From: Erythrobacter litoralis
Lineage (GTDB): Bacteria > Pseudomonadota > Alphaproteobacteria > Sphingomonadales > Sphingomonadaceae
Assembly (NCBI RefSeq): GCF_001719165.1
Contig: NZ_CP017057.1
Coordinates: forward strand, 992,001-1,056,000
Length of the DNA: 64,000 nt
Direction: 5' to 3'
This document shows, one piece after another, positions 33,144-45,449 of this stretch (the stretch's first letter is position 1; every line of letters starts with the position of its first letter). A program made the translations under genes and the position numbers. A model generated the notes under the pieces. The model was not told the DNA's origin, made no database searches, and was given only the letters and a program-made list of their open reading frames with translations.

Positions 33144-33906
33144 GCGCCTGACGCACGACATCGACGAGGGCCCTGCTTCCGGCGCTTCCGGGAGCGAACG
33201 GCGCTGCATCCTGTCGGGAAAGACCTTCCCGCGCGAGGATCTGCTGCGCCTTGCCGTCTCTCCGCCGGACGCGGACGGGCTCAGCCACGTCCTGCCCGAT
33301 CCGGGCGCCAAGGCGCCGGGGCGGGGTGCGTGGATCGTGCCCGACCGCGAAGCGCTTGAAAGCGCGCTCGAAGAGGGCCATCTGAAGCGAGCGTTGCTGC
33401 GCGCGTTCCGGGGGTCGAGACTGGCCATTCCGGACGATCTCGCCGGCCGCATCGAGGCGGCGCTTTCGCGCAGCCTCGCTGACCGGCTGGGGCTCGAACT
33501 GCGTGCCGGGCATGTCGTGCTCGGCTCCTCGCGGATCGAGGAACAGGCGAGGGCGGGGCGGATCGAGCTCCTGCTCCATGCCCGCGACAGCAGCGAGGAC
33601 GGGCGCAAACGGCTCGACCAGGCCTGGCGCGTCGGGAGCGATGCGGAAGGCTCGGGGCTGCGCGGGGAGGTCTTGCCACTGGACCGCGCGGCGCTCTCTG
33701 TGGCATTGGGCCGCGACAATGTCGTCCATTTGGGGGTTTCCCACCCCCGCGGACAGGGGGCAGGCGGTTCCTCGCCGGCCTCGCGGGTTGCACATGCGGC
33801 AAGCCGCCTTTCGAACTACATGGCGGGCGCAGCGGAGCGATCCGGCGCGCATGCACTATCCGCCGGGACCGCCGATGCATCGGGCGTCGGCACAAGGAAT
33901 ACGTGA
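33124..33906 (+). CDS. rnpM: YlxR/RnpM-type RNA-binding protein (DUF448) with C-terminal extension
   Basis: The 260-residue protein has the YlxR domain at about 25-105 (RRCILSGKTFPREDLLRLAV, then GRGAWIVPDREAL), which in firmicutes modulates RNase P. A C-terminal region of about 100 residues resembles the L7Ae-like part fused to DUF448 in alphaproteobacteria, ending in a disordered tail. The start lies within nusA. The usual L7Ae signatures are weak here, so that half is less certain. Confidence 0.85.
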   Translation: MRTPTNERLTHDIDEGPASGASGSERRCILSGKTFPREDLLRLAVSPPDADGLSHVLPDPGAKAPGRGAWIVPDREALESALEEGHLKRALLRAFRGSRLAIPDDLAGRIEAALSRSLADRLGLELRAGHVVLGSSRIEEQARAGRIELLLHARDSSEDGRKRLDQAWRVGSDAEGSGLRGEVLPLDRAALSVALGRDNVVHLGVSHPRGQGAGGSSPASRVAHAASRLSNYMAGAAERSGAHALSAGTADASGVGTRNT

Positions 33907-33923
33907 AGGAATAACGAGCCATA

Positions 33924-36473
33924 ATGAGCGACGATAACGAAAAACGCACCCGCAAGCCGTTGGGCCTCAAGCGCGCGGTGGACGCTGGCGAAGTCAAGCA
34001 GACCTTCAGCCACGGCCGCACGAACAAGGTCGCGGTCGAGGTGAAGCGCCGCCGCAAGCTTGTGAAGCCGGGCGAGGCCGCGCCTGCGCCCACTCCCGCG
34101 CCCGAACCCGAGGCCGCGCCCGCTCCCGCCCCGGCTCCCGCGGCGAAGAAGCCCGCGCCTGCTCCCGCCAAACCGAAGGCTCCGGCCGGCGAAACCCCGC
34201 AGGAACGCGTGAAGCGGCTGCAGCGCGAGGCCGAGGAAGAACGCCTGCGCCTCGCCGAGGAAGCGAGAAAGCGCGAGGACGAACAGGCGCGCAAGGCCGC
34301 CGAAGAGGAAAAGCGCCGCGCCGAAGCGAACCAGAAAGCGCAGGAAGACGCCGAAAAGCGCGCCACCGAGGAAGCGAAGGCCGAGGCCGAGGCTCCTGCA
34401 GAGGTCGAGAGCCCGGCTGCGGAACCCGCCGCTGCCGACGCGCCCGCTGCAAAGCAGGATTCCGTGCCCGCAGCGCGCAAGTTCACGCCGGTCGCCCGGC
34501 CCGAGCCCAAGCGTCCGGAAAAGAAGAAGAAGGAAGAAAAGCGTCCTGCCCCCAGCACCGGCGGCAAGGACAAGCGCCGTTCGGGCAAGCTCACCGTCAC
34601 CCGCGCTCTGAACGAGGACGAGGGACGCCGTGCGCGGAGCCTCGCCGCACTGAAGCGGGCGCGTGAGAAGGAACGCCGGATGCAGGGCGGCGGCTCTTCC
34701 AAGCCGCGTGAAAAGCAGGTCCGCGACGTCGTCGTGCCAGAAGCGATCACGGTGCAGGAGCTCGCCAACCGCATGGCCGAAAAGGGTGCGGACCTCGTCA
34801 AGGCGCTCTTCAACATGGGCATGATGGTGACGGTCAACCAGACCATCGACGCCGATACAGCCGAGCTGCTGGTCGAGGAATTCGGCCACAACATCAAGCG
34901 CGTGTCCGAAGCCGATATCGACATCATCCCGACCGAGGACGACGATCCGGAAGATACGCTGAAGCCGCGCCCGCCGGTGGTCACGATCATGGGCCATGTC
35001 GATCACGGCAAGACCAGCCTGCTCGATGCGCTGCGCGGAACCGACGTGACCAAGGGCGAGGCCGGCGGCATCACCCAGCACATCGGCAGCTACCAGGTGA
35101 CGACCAAGAACAAGGACAAGATCACCTTCCTCGACACGCCCGGCCACGCCGCCTTCACCGAAATGCGCGCGCGCGGGGCGAATGTCACCGACATCGTCGT
35201 GCTCGTCGTGGCGGCCGATGACGGGATCATGCCGCAGACGATTGAGGCCATCAATCACACAAAGGCCGCGGGCGTCCCCATGATCGTCGCGATCAACAAG
35301 GTCGACAAGGACGAGGCGAAACCCGACAATGTGCGCAACCGCCTGCTCGAACACGAGGTCATCGTCGAGAAGCTGTCGGGTGACGTGCAGGATGTCGAAG
35401 TCTCGGCCAAGACCGGTGCTGGCCTCGACGAACTGCTCGAGGCGATCGCGCTCCAGGCCGAACTGCTCGAACTCAAGGCGCGCCCCGACCGCGATGCCGA
35501 GGCGACCGTGATCGAAGCGCAGCTCGACAAGGGCCGCGGCCCGGTCGCAACCGTGCTGGTGACGCGCGGCACGCTCAAGCGCGGCGACACCTTCGTCGTC
35601 GGCACCGAAAGCGGCCGCGTGCGCGCACTTGTCGATGACAGCGGCAAGCAGATCAAGGAAGCCGGCCCCTCCATGCCGGTCGAAGTGCTCGGCCTTGGCG
35701 GTGTGCCGTCGGCGGGCGACCAGCTCACCGTGGTCGAGAACGAACAGCGCGCCCGCGAAGTTGCCGAATATCGCCAGGAAAAGGCGACGGAAAAGCGCAC
35801 CGCGCTCGCTCCGACCAATTTCGACACGATGTTCAACAATCTGAAGGCGAACGTGATCGAATGGCCGGTGCTGGTGAAAGCCGACGTGCAGGGCTCGGTC
35901 GAGGCGATCGTCAACGCGCTCCACAACATCTCGAACGACGAGATCAAGGTGCGCGTTCTTCACGCAGGCGTCGGTGCGATCACCGAAACCGACGTGTCGC
36001 TGGCGGCGGCGTCCGGTGCCCCGATCATCGGCTTCAACGTGCGCCCCAATGCCAAGGCGCGCGACCTGGTGAAGCGCGATAACGTGCGGATGATGTATTA
36101 CGACGTGATCTACCACCTCACCGAGGAGGTCGCGAAGGAAATGGCGGGCGAACTCGGTCCGGAACGGATCGAGACGGTCGTCGGCCGCGCCGAGGTCAAG
36201 CAGGTCTTCCCGGCCGGCAAGAAGGACAAGGCCGCCGGCCTCCTCGTCATCGACGGGGTCATCCGCAAGGGCCTGTTCGCGCGTCTCACCCGGGAGGATG
36301 TCATCGTCTCCGCGACCAAGATCGCCTCGCTCCGCCGGTTCAAGGATGACGTGGACGAGGTCCGCGCAGGGCTCGAATGCGGCGTGGTGCTGGAGGATAC
36401 GAACGACATCAAGGCCGGCGACAATCTGGAAGTGTTCTCCGTCGAGGAGCGCGAGCGGACGCTCGAGTTCTGA
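33924..36473 (+). CDS. infB: Translation initiation factor IF-2
   Basis: IF-2 is the GTPase that places fMet-tRNA on the 30S subunit. The 849-residue protein has a long N-terminal region with Pro/Ala and Glu/Lys/Arg-rich coiled segments (about 45-250), then the G domain with [14 protein letters not shown] near 354, DTPGH near 402 and NKVD near 456, followed by domains II-IV. The N-terminal helical module ([20 protein letters not shown]) is present near residue 275. Start [17 protein letters not shown] is standard for alphaproteobacteria. Confidence 0.98.
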   Translation: MSDDNEKRTRKPLGLKRAVDAGEVKQTFSHGRTNKVAVEVKRRRKLVKPGEAAPAPTPAPEPEAAPAPAPAPAAKKPAPAPAKPKAPAGETPQERVKRLQREAEEERLRLAEEARKREDEQARKAAEEEKRRAEANQKAQEDAEKRATEEAKAEAEAPAEVESPAAEPAAADAPAAKQDSVPAARKFTPVARPEPKRPEKKKKEEKRPAPSTGGKDKRRSGKLTVTRALNEDEGRRARSLAALKRAREKERRMQGGGSSKPREKQVRDVVVPEAITVQELANRMAEKGADLVKALFNMGMMVTVNQTIDADTAELLVEEFGHNIKRVSEADIDIIPTEDDDPEDTLKPRPPVVTIMGHVDHGKTSLLDALRGTDVTKGEAGGITQHIGSYQVTTKNKDKITFLDTPGHAAFTEMRARGANVTDIVVLVVAADDGIMPQTIEAINHTKAAGVPMIVAINKVDKDEAKPDNVRNRLLEHEVIVEKLSGDVQDVEVSAKTGAGLDELLEAIALQAELLELKARPDRDAEATVIEAQLDKGRGPVATVLVTRGTLKRGDTFVVGTESGRVRALVDDSGKQIKEAGPSMPVEVLGLGGVPSAGDQLTVVENEQRAREVAEYRQEKATEKRTALAPTNFDTMFNNLKANVIEWPVLVKADVQGSVEAIVNALHNISNDEIKVRVLHAGVGAITETDVSLAAASGAPIIGFNVRPNAKARDLVKRDNVRMMYYDVIYHLTEEVAKEMAGELGPERIETVVGRAEVKQVFPAGKKDKAAGLLVIDGVIRKGLFARLTREDVIVSATKIASLRRFKDDVDEVRAGLECGVVLEDTNDIKAGDNLEVFSVEERERTLEF

Positions 36474-36488
36474 TTAGCGGAGCGCTGA

Positions 36489-36926
36489 ATGAGCGAAGCT
36501 GGCTTTTTCCCCGAGGATCATCACACCTCGCCTCATACCGCGCTGCTCGGCTCGGAATTCGTGGGCTGGGACGAGGCGACGCAGACCGCGACCATGCGCT
36601 TCACCGTGAAGCGTGAGATGACCACCTGGCGCGGCGGCGTGCAGGGCGGGCTGGTCGCGGGCTATCTCGACGATGTCATGGGCTATGCCTATGTCGCCGC
36701 TACCGGGGGCGAGCAGGCGCCGCTCAATCTCGACCTTTCGATGAGCCTCATCCGGCTCATCCCCGAAGGCCCGCTGATCGCCACGGGCAGGGTGGTGAAG
36801 GCGGGGCGCAAGGTCGTCTTCCTCGAAGGCGAACTCTATTCCGAGGACGGCAAGCTGATGGCCCGCGCGACGTCGACCGCGTTGCCTACCCCGCGCCCTT
36901 CGCCGGAATCGACAGGAATGCTGTGA
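36489..36926 (+). CDS. PaaI-family hot-dog thioesterase
   Basis: The 145-residue product has the PaaI thioesterase fold, with the [20 protein letters not shown] helix near residue 58 (a catalytic Asp-type acid position) and [20 protein letters not shown] strands. It sits between infB and rbfA, which are usually adjacent, with 15 bases before and a shared TGATG junction after. The insertion into a translation operon suggests co-transcription rather than a shared function. Confidence 0.85.
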   Translation: MSEAGFFPEDHHTSPHTALLGSEFVGWDEATQTATMRFTVKREMTTWRGGVQGGLVAGYLDDVMGYAYVAATGGEQAPLNLDLSMSLIRLIPEGPLIATGRVVKAGRKVVFLEGELYSEDGKLMARATSTALPTPRPSPESTGML

Positions 36927-37330
36927 TGGTTCGCAAGCAGGAATACACCGCCGAACAGCATTCGGTCCGCGTCCTCAAGGTGGGCGAGCGGGTGCGGCAT
37001 ATCCTGTCCGAACTGCTCGCCCGGCGCGAAGTGCATGACGAGACGGTGAGCGCGGCGAACATTTCCGTGACCGAAGTCCGCATGACCCCGGACCTGCGCC
37101 ATGCGACCGCTTACGTGAAGCCGTTGCTGGGGCAGGGCGAGGACGAGATCGTGACCGCGCTGAGGCAGAACACCGCCTTTCTCCAGCGCGAGGTGGCCAA
37201 GCGGCTGGGCCTCAAGTTCGCGCCGAAGCTCAGGTTTTGCAAGGATGAAAGCTTTGCCGAGGCTGACCGCATAGAGGCGCTGCTGCGCGATCCCAAGGTG
37301 GCGCGCGACCTCGATGGCGAAGAGGAATAG
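36926..37330 (+). CDS. rbfA: Ribosome-binding factor A
   Basis: RbfA binds the 30S subunit during 16S rRNA maturation. The 134-residue protein has the single KH-like domain: [19 protein letters not shown] near the start, [19 protein letters not shown] in the middle and [21 protein letters not shown] at the end. The ATG at 36926 overlaps the thioesterase stop by one base. Confidence 0.95.
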   Translation: MVRKQEYTAEQHSVRVLKVGERVRHILSELLARREVHDETVSAANISVTEVRMTPDLRHATAYVKPLLGQGEDEIVTALRQNTAFLQREVAKRLGLKFAPKLRFCKDESFAEADRIEALLRDPKVARDLDGEEE

Positions 37331-37333
37331 AGC

Positions 37334-37921
37334 CTAGCGCGGAACCATCCGCGCGCGCAGTTCGATGTCGACCTCGTTGCCGACGATCAGCTGGTAGCTT
37401 TTCATGCCGTAGTCGCGCCGGTCGATCGTCGTCTTGCCGGTAAAGCTGATCGGCGCGCCCACCGCCTTGGCCGGGGGGCTGTCGAACCTGACGGCGAGAG
37501 TTTGCGGCTTGCTGACCCCGCGTGCGGTCAGCATCCCCTCGAGCGTGCCTTCGAGCGGGTTCGACATCCTGAGCGAGCGTCCGACAAAGCGGATCTTGGG
37601 ATAGCGGTCCACCCAGAAGAACTTCTCCCCCCGCAGGCGCCGCAGGGTCACGCGGTCGGGCGCCTCGATCGCCTCGGCATCGAAGGTCACGTCGATCACC
37701 GCGCGTTCGGGCGCATCTGGGACGATCGTGACCGCGCCTTCCATCCGGGGAAAGCGCGCGGTCTTGCTGGCGAGGCCGAAGAAAGGGACGCGGGCCGACA
37801 CGTCGCTCGCGCTCGAATCGAGCCGATAGTTGAGCGCGCCGGAGCCGGGTTGCTGCGCCAGCGCAGCAAGCCCGCCGAACAGCGCGACGAGCGACAGCAG
37901 GAAAAGTCGGAGGCCATGCAT
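37334..37921 (-). CDS. YceI-family periplasmic protein
   Basis: YceI proteins are lipocalin-like carriers of polyisoprenoids or similar lipids in the periplasm. The 195-residue protein has a signal peptide (about 1-22, ending LAALAQ), the domain opening LNYRLDSSASDVSARVPFFG, and a barrel containing KFFWVDRYPKIRFVGRSLR. The start at 37921 begins the signal peptide; the frame is open upstream. It is on the opposite strand between rbfA and tdk and interrupts the translation operon. Confidence 0.85.
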   Translation of the reverse strand: MHGLRLFLLSLVALFGGLAALAQQPGSGALNYRLDSSASDVSARVPFFGLASKTARFPRMEGAVTIVPDAPERAVIDVTFDAEAIEAPDRVTLRRLRGEKFFWVDRYPKIRFVGRSLRMSNPLEGTLEGMLTARGVSKPQTLAVRFDSPPAKAVGAPISFTGKTTIDRRDYGMKSYQLIVGNEVDIELRARMVPR

Positions 37922-38050
37922 TCTATGTGCGTCCCTTCGCGAACCTAACCCATGATAGCGCAAAAGGTTTCGTCCGGGGAATGCTTTCCACGCCCGTCTG
38001 GCGCGCCCCCTGCTCCCCCGCTAGGACGAAAACGCGCATGGGAGGGCCCT

Positions 38051-38650
38051 TTGGCGAAGCTCTATTTCTATTATTCGAGCATGAATGCGGGGAAGAGCTC
38101 CTCGCTGCTCCAGGCCGATTTCAACTATCGCGAGCGCGGCATGAACACGATGCTGTGGACCGCCGCGCTCGATACGCGCTCGCAAGGCATGGTGAGGAGC
38201 CGCATTGGGCTGGAGGCCGGCGCGCATCGTTTCGGGCACGATACCGACCTCTTCAGCGCGATCTCGGTCGCACATGAGCACGAGGATGCGAACCAATTCG
38301 GCAGCAAGGGGCTCGACTGCGTGCTGGTGGACGAGGCACAGTTCCTGACACCCGCGCAGGTCTGGCAGCTCGCCCGCATCTGCGACGAAGTCGGTATCCC
38401 GGTGCTGTGCTATGGCCTGAGAACCGATTTCCAGGGCGAACTCTTTCCCGGCTCCGCCGCGCTGCTTGGCATTGCGGACGCGCTCGTCGAACTCAAGGCC
38501 GTGTGCCATTGCGGGCGCAAGGCGACGATGAACCTGCGCGTCGATGAAGCGGGCGATCCGATCCGCGAGGGCGAGCAGACCGCGATCGGCGGCAATGAAA
38601 GCTATGTCGCCTTGTGCCGGCGGCACTTTTCCCGGGCTCTCGCGCGCTAG
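38051..38650 (+). CDS. tdk: Thymidine kinase
   Basis: Thymidine kinase phosphorylates thymidine in nucleotide salvage. This 199-residue type II enzyme has the P-loop SSMNAGKSS near residue 9, the VDEAQFL Walker B/catalytic Glu near residue 95, the lasso region, and a zinc site of Cys residues in VCHCGRKA and the C-terminal CRRHF. The start is TTG after GGAGGG with about five bases spacing; the frame is open upstream. Confidence 0.93.
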   Translation: MAKLYFYYSSMNAGKSSSLLQADFNYRERGMNTMLWTAALDTRSQGMVRSRIGLEAGAHRFGHDTDLFSAISVAHEHEDANQFGSKGLDCVLVDEAQFLTPAQVWQLARICDEVGIPVLCYGLRTDFQGELFPGSAALLGIADALVELKAVCHCGRKATMNLRVDEAGDPIREGEQTAIGGNESYVALCRRHFSRALAR

Positions 38651-38691
38651 GCATATGGCGCGGGGGCGCCGCGCTTCCTATTTGACAGGCA

Positions 38692-39372
38692 ATGGAAGAC
38701 ACCGTCACTCTTATCGCATTGCTGATCCCCTGCCTGATCGTCGCGATCGTGTTTCACGAAGTCGCGCATGGCTATGTCGCGATGCTGCTTGGCGATCCCA
38801 CGGCGAGCGAGCGCGGGCGGCTGACGCTCAATCCCATTCGCCATGTCGATCCCGTGGGCACGCTGCTCGTCCCGGGCGCGCTGCTCTTGGCCGGGGCGCC
38901 CGCCTTCGGCTGGGCAAAGCCTGTCCCGGTCAATCAGTATCGCCTGCGCAATCCGCGCTACGGCATGATGGCGGTCGCGCTTGCCGGGCCGGCGAGCAAT
39001 TTCGTGCTGGCGACCCTGGGCGCAATCCTGATCGGCGTGCTGAGCGCGATCAACGAAGCCAGCATCCTTGTGGAGGGCAATGTCTTCGGCACGGTGCTGA
39101 CGATGTTCCTGCTCATCAACATCTTCCTTGGCCTGTTCAACCTGCTGCCGATCCCGCCCTTCGACGGATCGCACATCGTCGGCGGGCTGCTGCCGGACCG
39201 GTTGCGCTTTCATTGGGCGCGGCTGCAGCAGGTGGGGATCTTCCTGCTGGTGGGCGTGATCGCCTATAGCTGGCTGTTCGGGACCGGCTGGCTCGAGACG
39301 CTGCTGCTGCCGCCGCTGGGTCTGGCGATGGGGCTGTTCCTGCACCTCGCCGATATCGTCTCGGGGCTTTAG
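38692..39372 (+). CDS. M50-family membrane metalloprotease (site-2 protease-like)
   Basis: This 226-residue integral membrane protein has the zinc-binding HEVAHG in its first helix (near residue 21), and the second metal motif NLLPIPPFDGSHI near residue 150, as in the small SpoIVFB/YwhC-like M50 proteases. About five helices are predicted. No PDZ domain is present, so it is unlike RseP. Substrate unknown. Its last four bases overlap the convergent glpD stop. Confidence 0.9.
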   Translation: MEDTVTLIALLIPCLIVAIVFHEVAHGYVAMLLGDPTASERGRLTLNPIRHVDPVGTLLVPGALLLAGAPAFGWAKPVPVNQYRLRNPRYGMMAVALAGPASNFVLATLGAILIGVLSAINEASILVEGNVFGTVLTMFLLINIFLGLFNLLPIPPFDGSHIVGGLLPDRLRFHWARLQQVGIFLLVGVIAYSWLFGTGWLETLLLPPLGLAMGLFLHLADIVSGL

Positions 39373-40853
39373 CCGCGCTGGTGGAACCACGCGGCGACGC
39401 GGCCCTGCGCGTCCTCGTCCAGATGCAGGTAGAGTTTCGAGCGGCGCCTCAGCACGTCCTCGGCGTTGCGGGCGAATTCGCGAGCCACGAGATATTCGAG
39501 CTCCGCCGCATAGAGATCGCCGCCCATATGCTGGCCCAGATCGTTCGTCCCCTTCGCATCGCCGAGTACCTCGTCCATGCGCGTGCCGTATGCACGGGCG
39601 AGGCGGCGCACGGTCGCGGGGGCGAGGAAGGGGTAGCGTTCGGCCTGCCGGCTCACGAACGCATCGAAGCGCATCGGATCGATGTCGCCGCCCGGAAGCG
39701 CTTCGTCGGCGGTCCAGCCCCGCGCCCCGACGCCCAGTTCATCGAGCGCGTGTTCGGCGAGCTTGCGATAGGTCGTGATCTTGCCCCCGAAGATCGAGAG
39801 CAGCGCAGGGCCGTTCGCGTCGAGTTCGAACTGGTAGTCGCGCGTCACGGTCGAATTCTTCGCCGAACGATCGTCATAGAGCGGGCGCACCCCCGAATAG
39901 GAGGCGACGGCGTCCTCGGGGCTTACGTCGCGGGCGAGATATTCGTCCGCCGCATCGCAGATATAGCGCGCCTCTTCGTCGCTGATTTCGATTTGCGAGG
40001 GGTCGCCCTCAAAGGTGACATCGGTGGTGCCGACCAGGGTGAAGTCGCGCTCATAGGGGATGGCGAAGACGATCCGCCCGTCGCGGTTCTGGAAGATGTA
40101 GCAATGCTCGCCCTCGAACAGCCTGGGGAAGATGAGGTGGCTGCCCTTCACGAGCCGCAGGTTCTGGTGGCGCTCACCCGGCAGGGCGCGGCCAAGCAAC
40201 TGGTCGACCCACGGCCCCGCGGCATTGACCACGCGCGCGGCGGTGACGGTGCTTTCCTCGCCCCTGTGCAAGAGCCGCGCCGTCCAGCGATCCTCCCCGC
40301 GATCAAGGCCGACGCATTCGGTGCGGGTGCGGATATCGGCCCCGCGTTCGGCCGCATCCATGCAATTGAGCACGACGAGACGCGAATCCTCGACCCAGCA
40401 ATCCGAATATTCGAACCCGCGCACGAGCCTGTCCTCGAGGATCGATGCGTGCGGGGCCTTGCGCAGGTCCACGCTCCGGGTCGGCGGCAGCAGCCTGCGC
40501 CCGCCGAGATGATCGTAGAGGAACAGGCCGAGGCGCAGCATCCATTTCGGGCGCAGCCCTTTGTCGTGCGGCAGCACGAAGCGCAGCGGCCAGATGATGT
40601 GCGGCGCGATTGCCAGCAGCCGTTCGCGCTCGATCAGGCTCTCTCGCACGAGGCGGAATTCGTAATGTTCGAGATAGCGCAGGCCGCCATGGACGAGCTT
40701 GGTCGAGGCCGAGGAGGTGTGGCCGGCAAGATCGTCCTTCTCGACGAGGCAGACGGACAGGCCGCGCCCCGCCGCATCGCGCGCGATGCCGGCCCCGTTG
40801 ATCCCGCCGCCGATGATGAGGAGGTCGAAGTGATCGGTTTCGCCCGAAGTCAT
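39369..40853 (-). CDS. glpD: Aerobic glycerol-3-phosphate dehydrogenase
   Basis: GlpD oxidises glycerol-3-phosphate to dihydroxyacetone phosphate at the inner membrane, passing electrons to quinones. The 494-residue flavoprotein has the FAD dinucleotide motif LLIIGGGINGAGIARDAAG near residue 10, HTSSASTKLVHGGLRYLE near residue 44 and ARVVNAAGPWVD in the middle. The C-terminal cap domain is intact. ATG at 40853 is used; a GTG two codons upstream is also in frame. No glpF or glpK is adjacent. Confidence 0.95.
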   Translation of the reverse strand: MTSGETDHFDLLIIGGGINGAGIARDAAGRGLSVCLVEKDDLAGHTSSASTKLVHGGLRYLEHYEFRLVRESLIERERLLAIAPHIIWPLRFVLPHDKGLRPKWMLRLGLFLYDHLGGRRLLPPTRSVDLRKAPHASILEDRLVRGFEYSDCWVEDSRLVVLNCMDAAERGADIRTRTECVGLDRGEDRWTARLLHRGEESTVTAARVVNAAGPWVDQLLGRALPGERHQNLRLVKGSHLIFPRLFEGEHCYIFQNRDGRIVFAIPYERDFTLVGTTDVTFEGDPSQIEISDEEARYICDAADEYLARDVSPEDAVASYSGVRPLYDDRSAKNSTVTRDYQFELDANGPALLSIFGGKITTYRKLAEHALDELGVGARGWTADEALPGGDIDPMRFDAFVSRQAERYPFLAPATVRRLARAYGTRMDEVLGDAKGTNDLGQHMGGDLYAAELEYLVAREFARNAEDVLRRRSKLYLHLDEDAQGRVAAWFHQRG

Positions 40854-40900
40854 GGGCACAAGACTTGGCGGTTCGTGTCCGCTTTGGCTAGGGGGCGCGC

Positions 40901-41824
40901 ATGAACGATCACGTCAAACCCGCGCTGCATGGCTGGCTGGTGCTCGACAAGCCGCGCGGGCTCGGCTCGACGCAGGCCGTGGGTATGGTCAAGCGGCTGC
41001 TGCGCGAGGGCGGGTATGCGAAGACGAAGGTCGGCCATGGCGGCACGCTCGATCCGCTGGCCGAGGGCGTGCTGCCGATCGCGCTGGGCGAGGCGACCAA
41101 GCTAGCCGGGCGGATGCTGGATGCCAGCAAGATCTACGATTTCACGATTTCCTTTGGCGAGGAGACCTCGACGCTGGATATCGAGGGGGAGGTTGTCGCG
41201 ACCAGCGCGGTGCGGCCAACGCTGGCCGAAATAGAGGCGGTGCTGGGGCGCTTTACCGGGGAGATCGAACAGGTCCCCCCGGCGTATTCCGCGATCAAGG
41301 TCGACGGAAAGCGCGCCTATGACCGCGCCCGCGCCGGCGAGCAGGTCGCGCTCAAGACGCGGCCGGTGACGATCCATGCGCTCGAAATGCTTTCGGGTGA
41401 AGCCGGGGGTCCGGTGACGCTCACCGCGCATGTCTCGAAAGGCACCTATATCCGCTCTCTTGCGCGCGACATTGCGCTTGCCCTTGGAACGCGCGGCCAC
41501 GTCACCTATCTCCGGCGGACGAAGGCCGGCCCGTTCCTTGAGGAACAGGCGATTTCGCTGGACTTTCCTGCGCAAGCAGGTAATGGGCCGCCACTTCACG
41601 ACCTCATCCTGCCGCTGGAGGCGGGGCTGGACGACATCCCGGCCCTATCCCTCGATCCGGAGAGCGCGCAGGCGGTCCGCCAGGGCCGGGTCCTTTCCGG
41701 GATGCCCCAATCATCCGGGCTTTATTTCGCGAAACTGGGCAATGCCCCGGTCGCGCTGATGGAAGTGACGGATGGGACGGCGAAGGTCGTCAGGGGCTTC
41801 AACCTGCCCGATGTCGCTGAGTAA
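40901..41824 (+). CDS. truB: tRNA pseudouridine-55 synthase
   Basis: TruB makes pseudouridine-55 in the T loop of tRNAs. The 307-residue protein has the catalytic Asp in VGHGGTLDPLAEGVLPIALG near residue 50 and PPAYSAIKVDGKRAYDRARAG near residue 125, and HVSKGTYIRSLARDIALALG near residue 180. Length is normal. It begins the truB-rpsO-pnp group, 12 bases before rpsO. Confidence 0.97.
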   Translation: MNDHVKPALHGWLVLDKPRGLGSTQAVGMVKRLLREGGYAKTKVGHGGTLDPLAEGVLPIALGEATKLAGRMLDASKIYDFTISFGEETSTLDIEGEVVATSAVRPTLAEIEAVLGRFTGEIEQVPPAYSAIKVDGKRAYDRARAGEQVALKTRPVTIHALEMLSGEAGGPVTLTAHVSKGTYIRSLARDIALALGTRGHVTYLRRTKAGPFLEEQAISLDFPAQAGNGPPLHDLILPLEAGLDDIPALSLDPESAQAVRQGRVLSGMPQSSGLYFAKLGNAPVALMEVTDGTAKVVRGFNLPDVAE

Positions 41825-41836
41825 GGAAGAAACGAA

Positions 41837-42106
41837 ATGTCGGTCGACGCCGAAACCAAACAGAAGATCATTAAGGACAACGCCCAGGGCAACAACGACA
41901 CGGGCAGTCCCGAAGTTCAGGTCGCGATCCTGACCGAGCGGATCAAGAACCTGACCGAGCATTTCAAGGGTCACCACAAGGACAACCATTCGCGCCGCGG
42001 CCTTCTGATGATGGTCAACAAGCGTCGCAACCTGCTCGCCTATCTCAAGAAGAAGGACGTCGAGCGGTACAACGCGCTGATCCAGAAACTGGGTCTTCGC
42101 AAGTAA
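41837..42106 (+). CDS. rpsO: 30S ribosomal protein S15
   Basis: The 89-residue protein is a full-length S15, with conserved [19 protein letters not shown] near residue 23 and [20 protein letters not shown] near residue 50, the 16S rRNA-binding helices. It is followed by a strong intrinsic terminator and then pnp. In enterobacteria rpsO transcripts are processed between rpsO and pnp. Confidence 0.98.
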   Translation: MSVDAETKQKIIKDNAQGNNDTGSPEVQVAILTERIKNLTEHFKGHHKDNHSRRGLLMMVNKRRNLLAYLKKKDVERYNALIQKLGLRK

Positions 42107-42115
42107 GCTTTCAGG

Positions 42116-42141
42116 AACGGCTCCCCGCGGGGAGCCGTTTC
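42116..42141 (+). terminator. rpsO intrinsic terminator
   Basis: AACGGCTCCCC and GGGGAGCCGTT pair perfectly over 11 bases with only GC between them at the tip, followed by TCGCT. The T run is short, so some read-through into pnp is likely. Confidence 0.85.
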
Positions 42142-42376
42142 GCTATCAAGTCGCGGCAAACTCGTCTAAGAGAGCTGCGCGCCGGAAACCGAATGTCTCC
42201 GGCCTGAAATGCGCCCGTGCAAGACAGGGCGCGCAACCATTTTGGCTTTCCTTCACATTCCGGTGAAGGGGCTGGAGGGGCGCAATCGGCCCCGCACCGG
42301 ACCGGGACGGCAATCTTCCCCGGCACAAAGAGGCCCCGCTTCGCAATAGGGCGCAGCGGGTTCAGAAGGAATCTAC
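42142..42376 (+). other. Structured pnp leader
   Basis: About 235 bases without a credible gene separate the rpsO terminator from pnp. They hold several inverted repeats, including GCCGGA/TCCGGC (spanning about 42180-42202) and CCTTCAC/GTGAAGG (about 42249-42268). An RNase III-type stem that controls pnp expression is known in E. coli; a similar role here is only an inference. Confidence 0.4.
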
Positions 42377-44677
<2,301 letters not shown>

Positions 44678-44700
44678 TCGCACAGGCGATACATGAAGGA

Positions 44701-44740
44701 AGGGCCGCCCGCCGCAAGGCCGGGCGGCCCTTTCGCTTTT
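44701..44740 (+). terminator. pnp intrinsic terminator
   Basis: AGGGCCGCCCG and CGGGCGGCCCT pair perfectly over 11 bases around CCGCAAGGC, followed by TTTCGCTTTT. It lies 23 bases after the pnp stop. Confidence 0.92.
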
Positions 44741-44753
44741 GAACGGTAGGAAC

Positions 44754-45437
44754 ATGCTCGAACGCAAGACCATCGCATCAGCCGCCATTCCGGGCGGAGA
44801 GGAAGAACTGAACCTCGTCAGCCACGGGCGCGACTTCATCATCATGCTCGGGCGCGGCGAGCTCATGGGCACCCGGATGCAGTACTCTGAGGAACAGCTT
44901 GCCGTGCTCACCCTCGCCGAGATCGATGCGCCGCGCCCGCGCGTTCTGATCGGCGGCTACGGCATGGGCTTCACCTATCGCGCCGCGCTGTCGAAATTGC
45001 CGGAAGGCGGCGTCGTTCGCGTCGCGGAGATCGTGCCCGAGATTCTCGACTGGGCGAAGGGGCCGCTCGCGCATCTAACCGAAGGCAGTCTGGACGATCC
45101 GCGCGGCGATATCCGCCTGTGCGACGTTTCCGCGCTGATCGACGATGCCAATGACGGGACCTGCGAGAAATATGACGCGATCCTGCTCGACGTCGACAAT
45201 GGCCCGGACGGGATCGTGCGCGATGCGAACAACCGGCTCTATTCGCGCACGGGTCTCGGCAAGGCGCGCGATGCGCTGGCCCCCGGCGGCGTGCTCGCGA
45301 TCTGGTCGGCCGCACCTGACCACAGGTTTACCCGACGGCTGAAGGATGCTGGTTTCGACGTCGAGGCGCGCGAGGTCCGCGCCCGCCCGAACAACAAGGG
45401 TCCGCGTCACATGATCTGGTTCGCGCGCAAGGGTTAG
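44754..45437 (+). CDS. Spermidine synthase-like methyltransferase-fold protein
   Basis: The 227-residue protein has a Rossmann fold of the spermidine synthase family, with RPRVLIGGYGMGFTYRAAL near residue 62 for nucleotide binding, VRVAEIVPEILDWA and YDAILLDVDNGPDG near residue 140. The polyamine synthase catalytic DxxxxD pattern is not fully clear, so a related uncharacterised enzyme is possible. The start at 44754 follows AGGA closely. It lies between pnp's terminator and a convergent DUF481 gene. Confidence 0.7.
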   Translation: MLERKTIASAAIPGGEEELNLVSHGRDFIIMLGRGELMGTRMQYSEEQLAVLTLAEIDAPRPRVLIGGYGMGFTYRAALSKLPEGGVVRVAEIVPEILDWAKGPLAHLTEGSLDDPRGDIRLCDVSALIDDANDGTCEKYDAILLDVDNGPDGIVRDANNRLYSRTGLGKARDALAPGGVLAIWSAAPDHRFTRRLKDAGFDVEAREVRARPNNKGPRHMIWFARKG

Positions 45438-45449
45438 TCGGCGCGCTGA

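Noticed and set aside
33816..36116. Long open frame antisense to infB
   Set aside because: It is a GC-driven shadow of the highly conserved infB gene, with no plausible start site or known family, and its composition follows the complement of infB codons.
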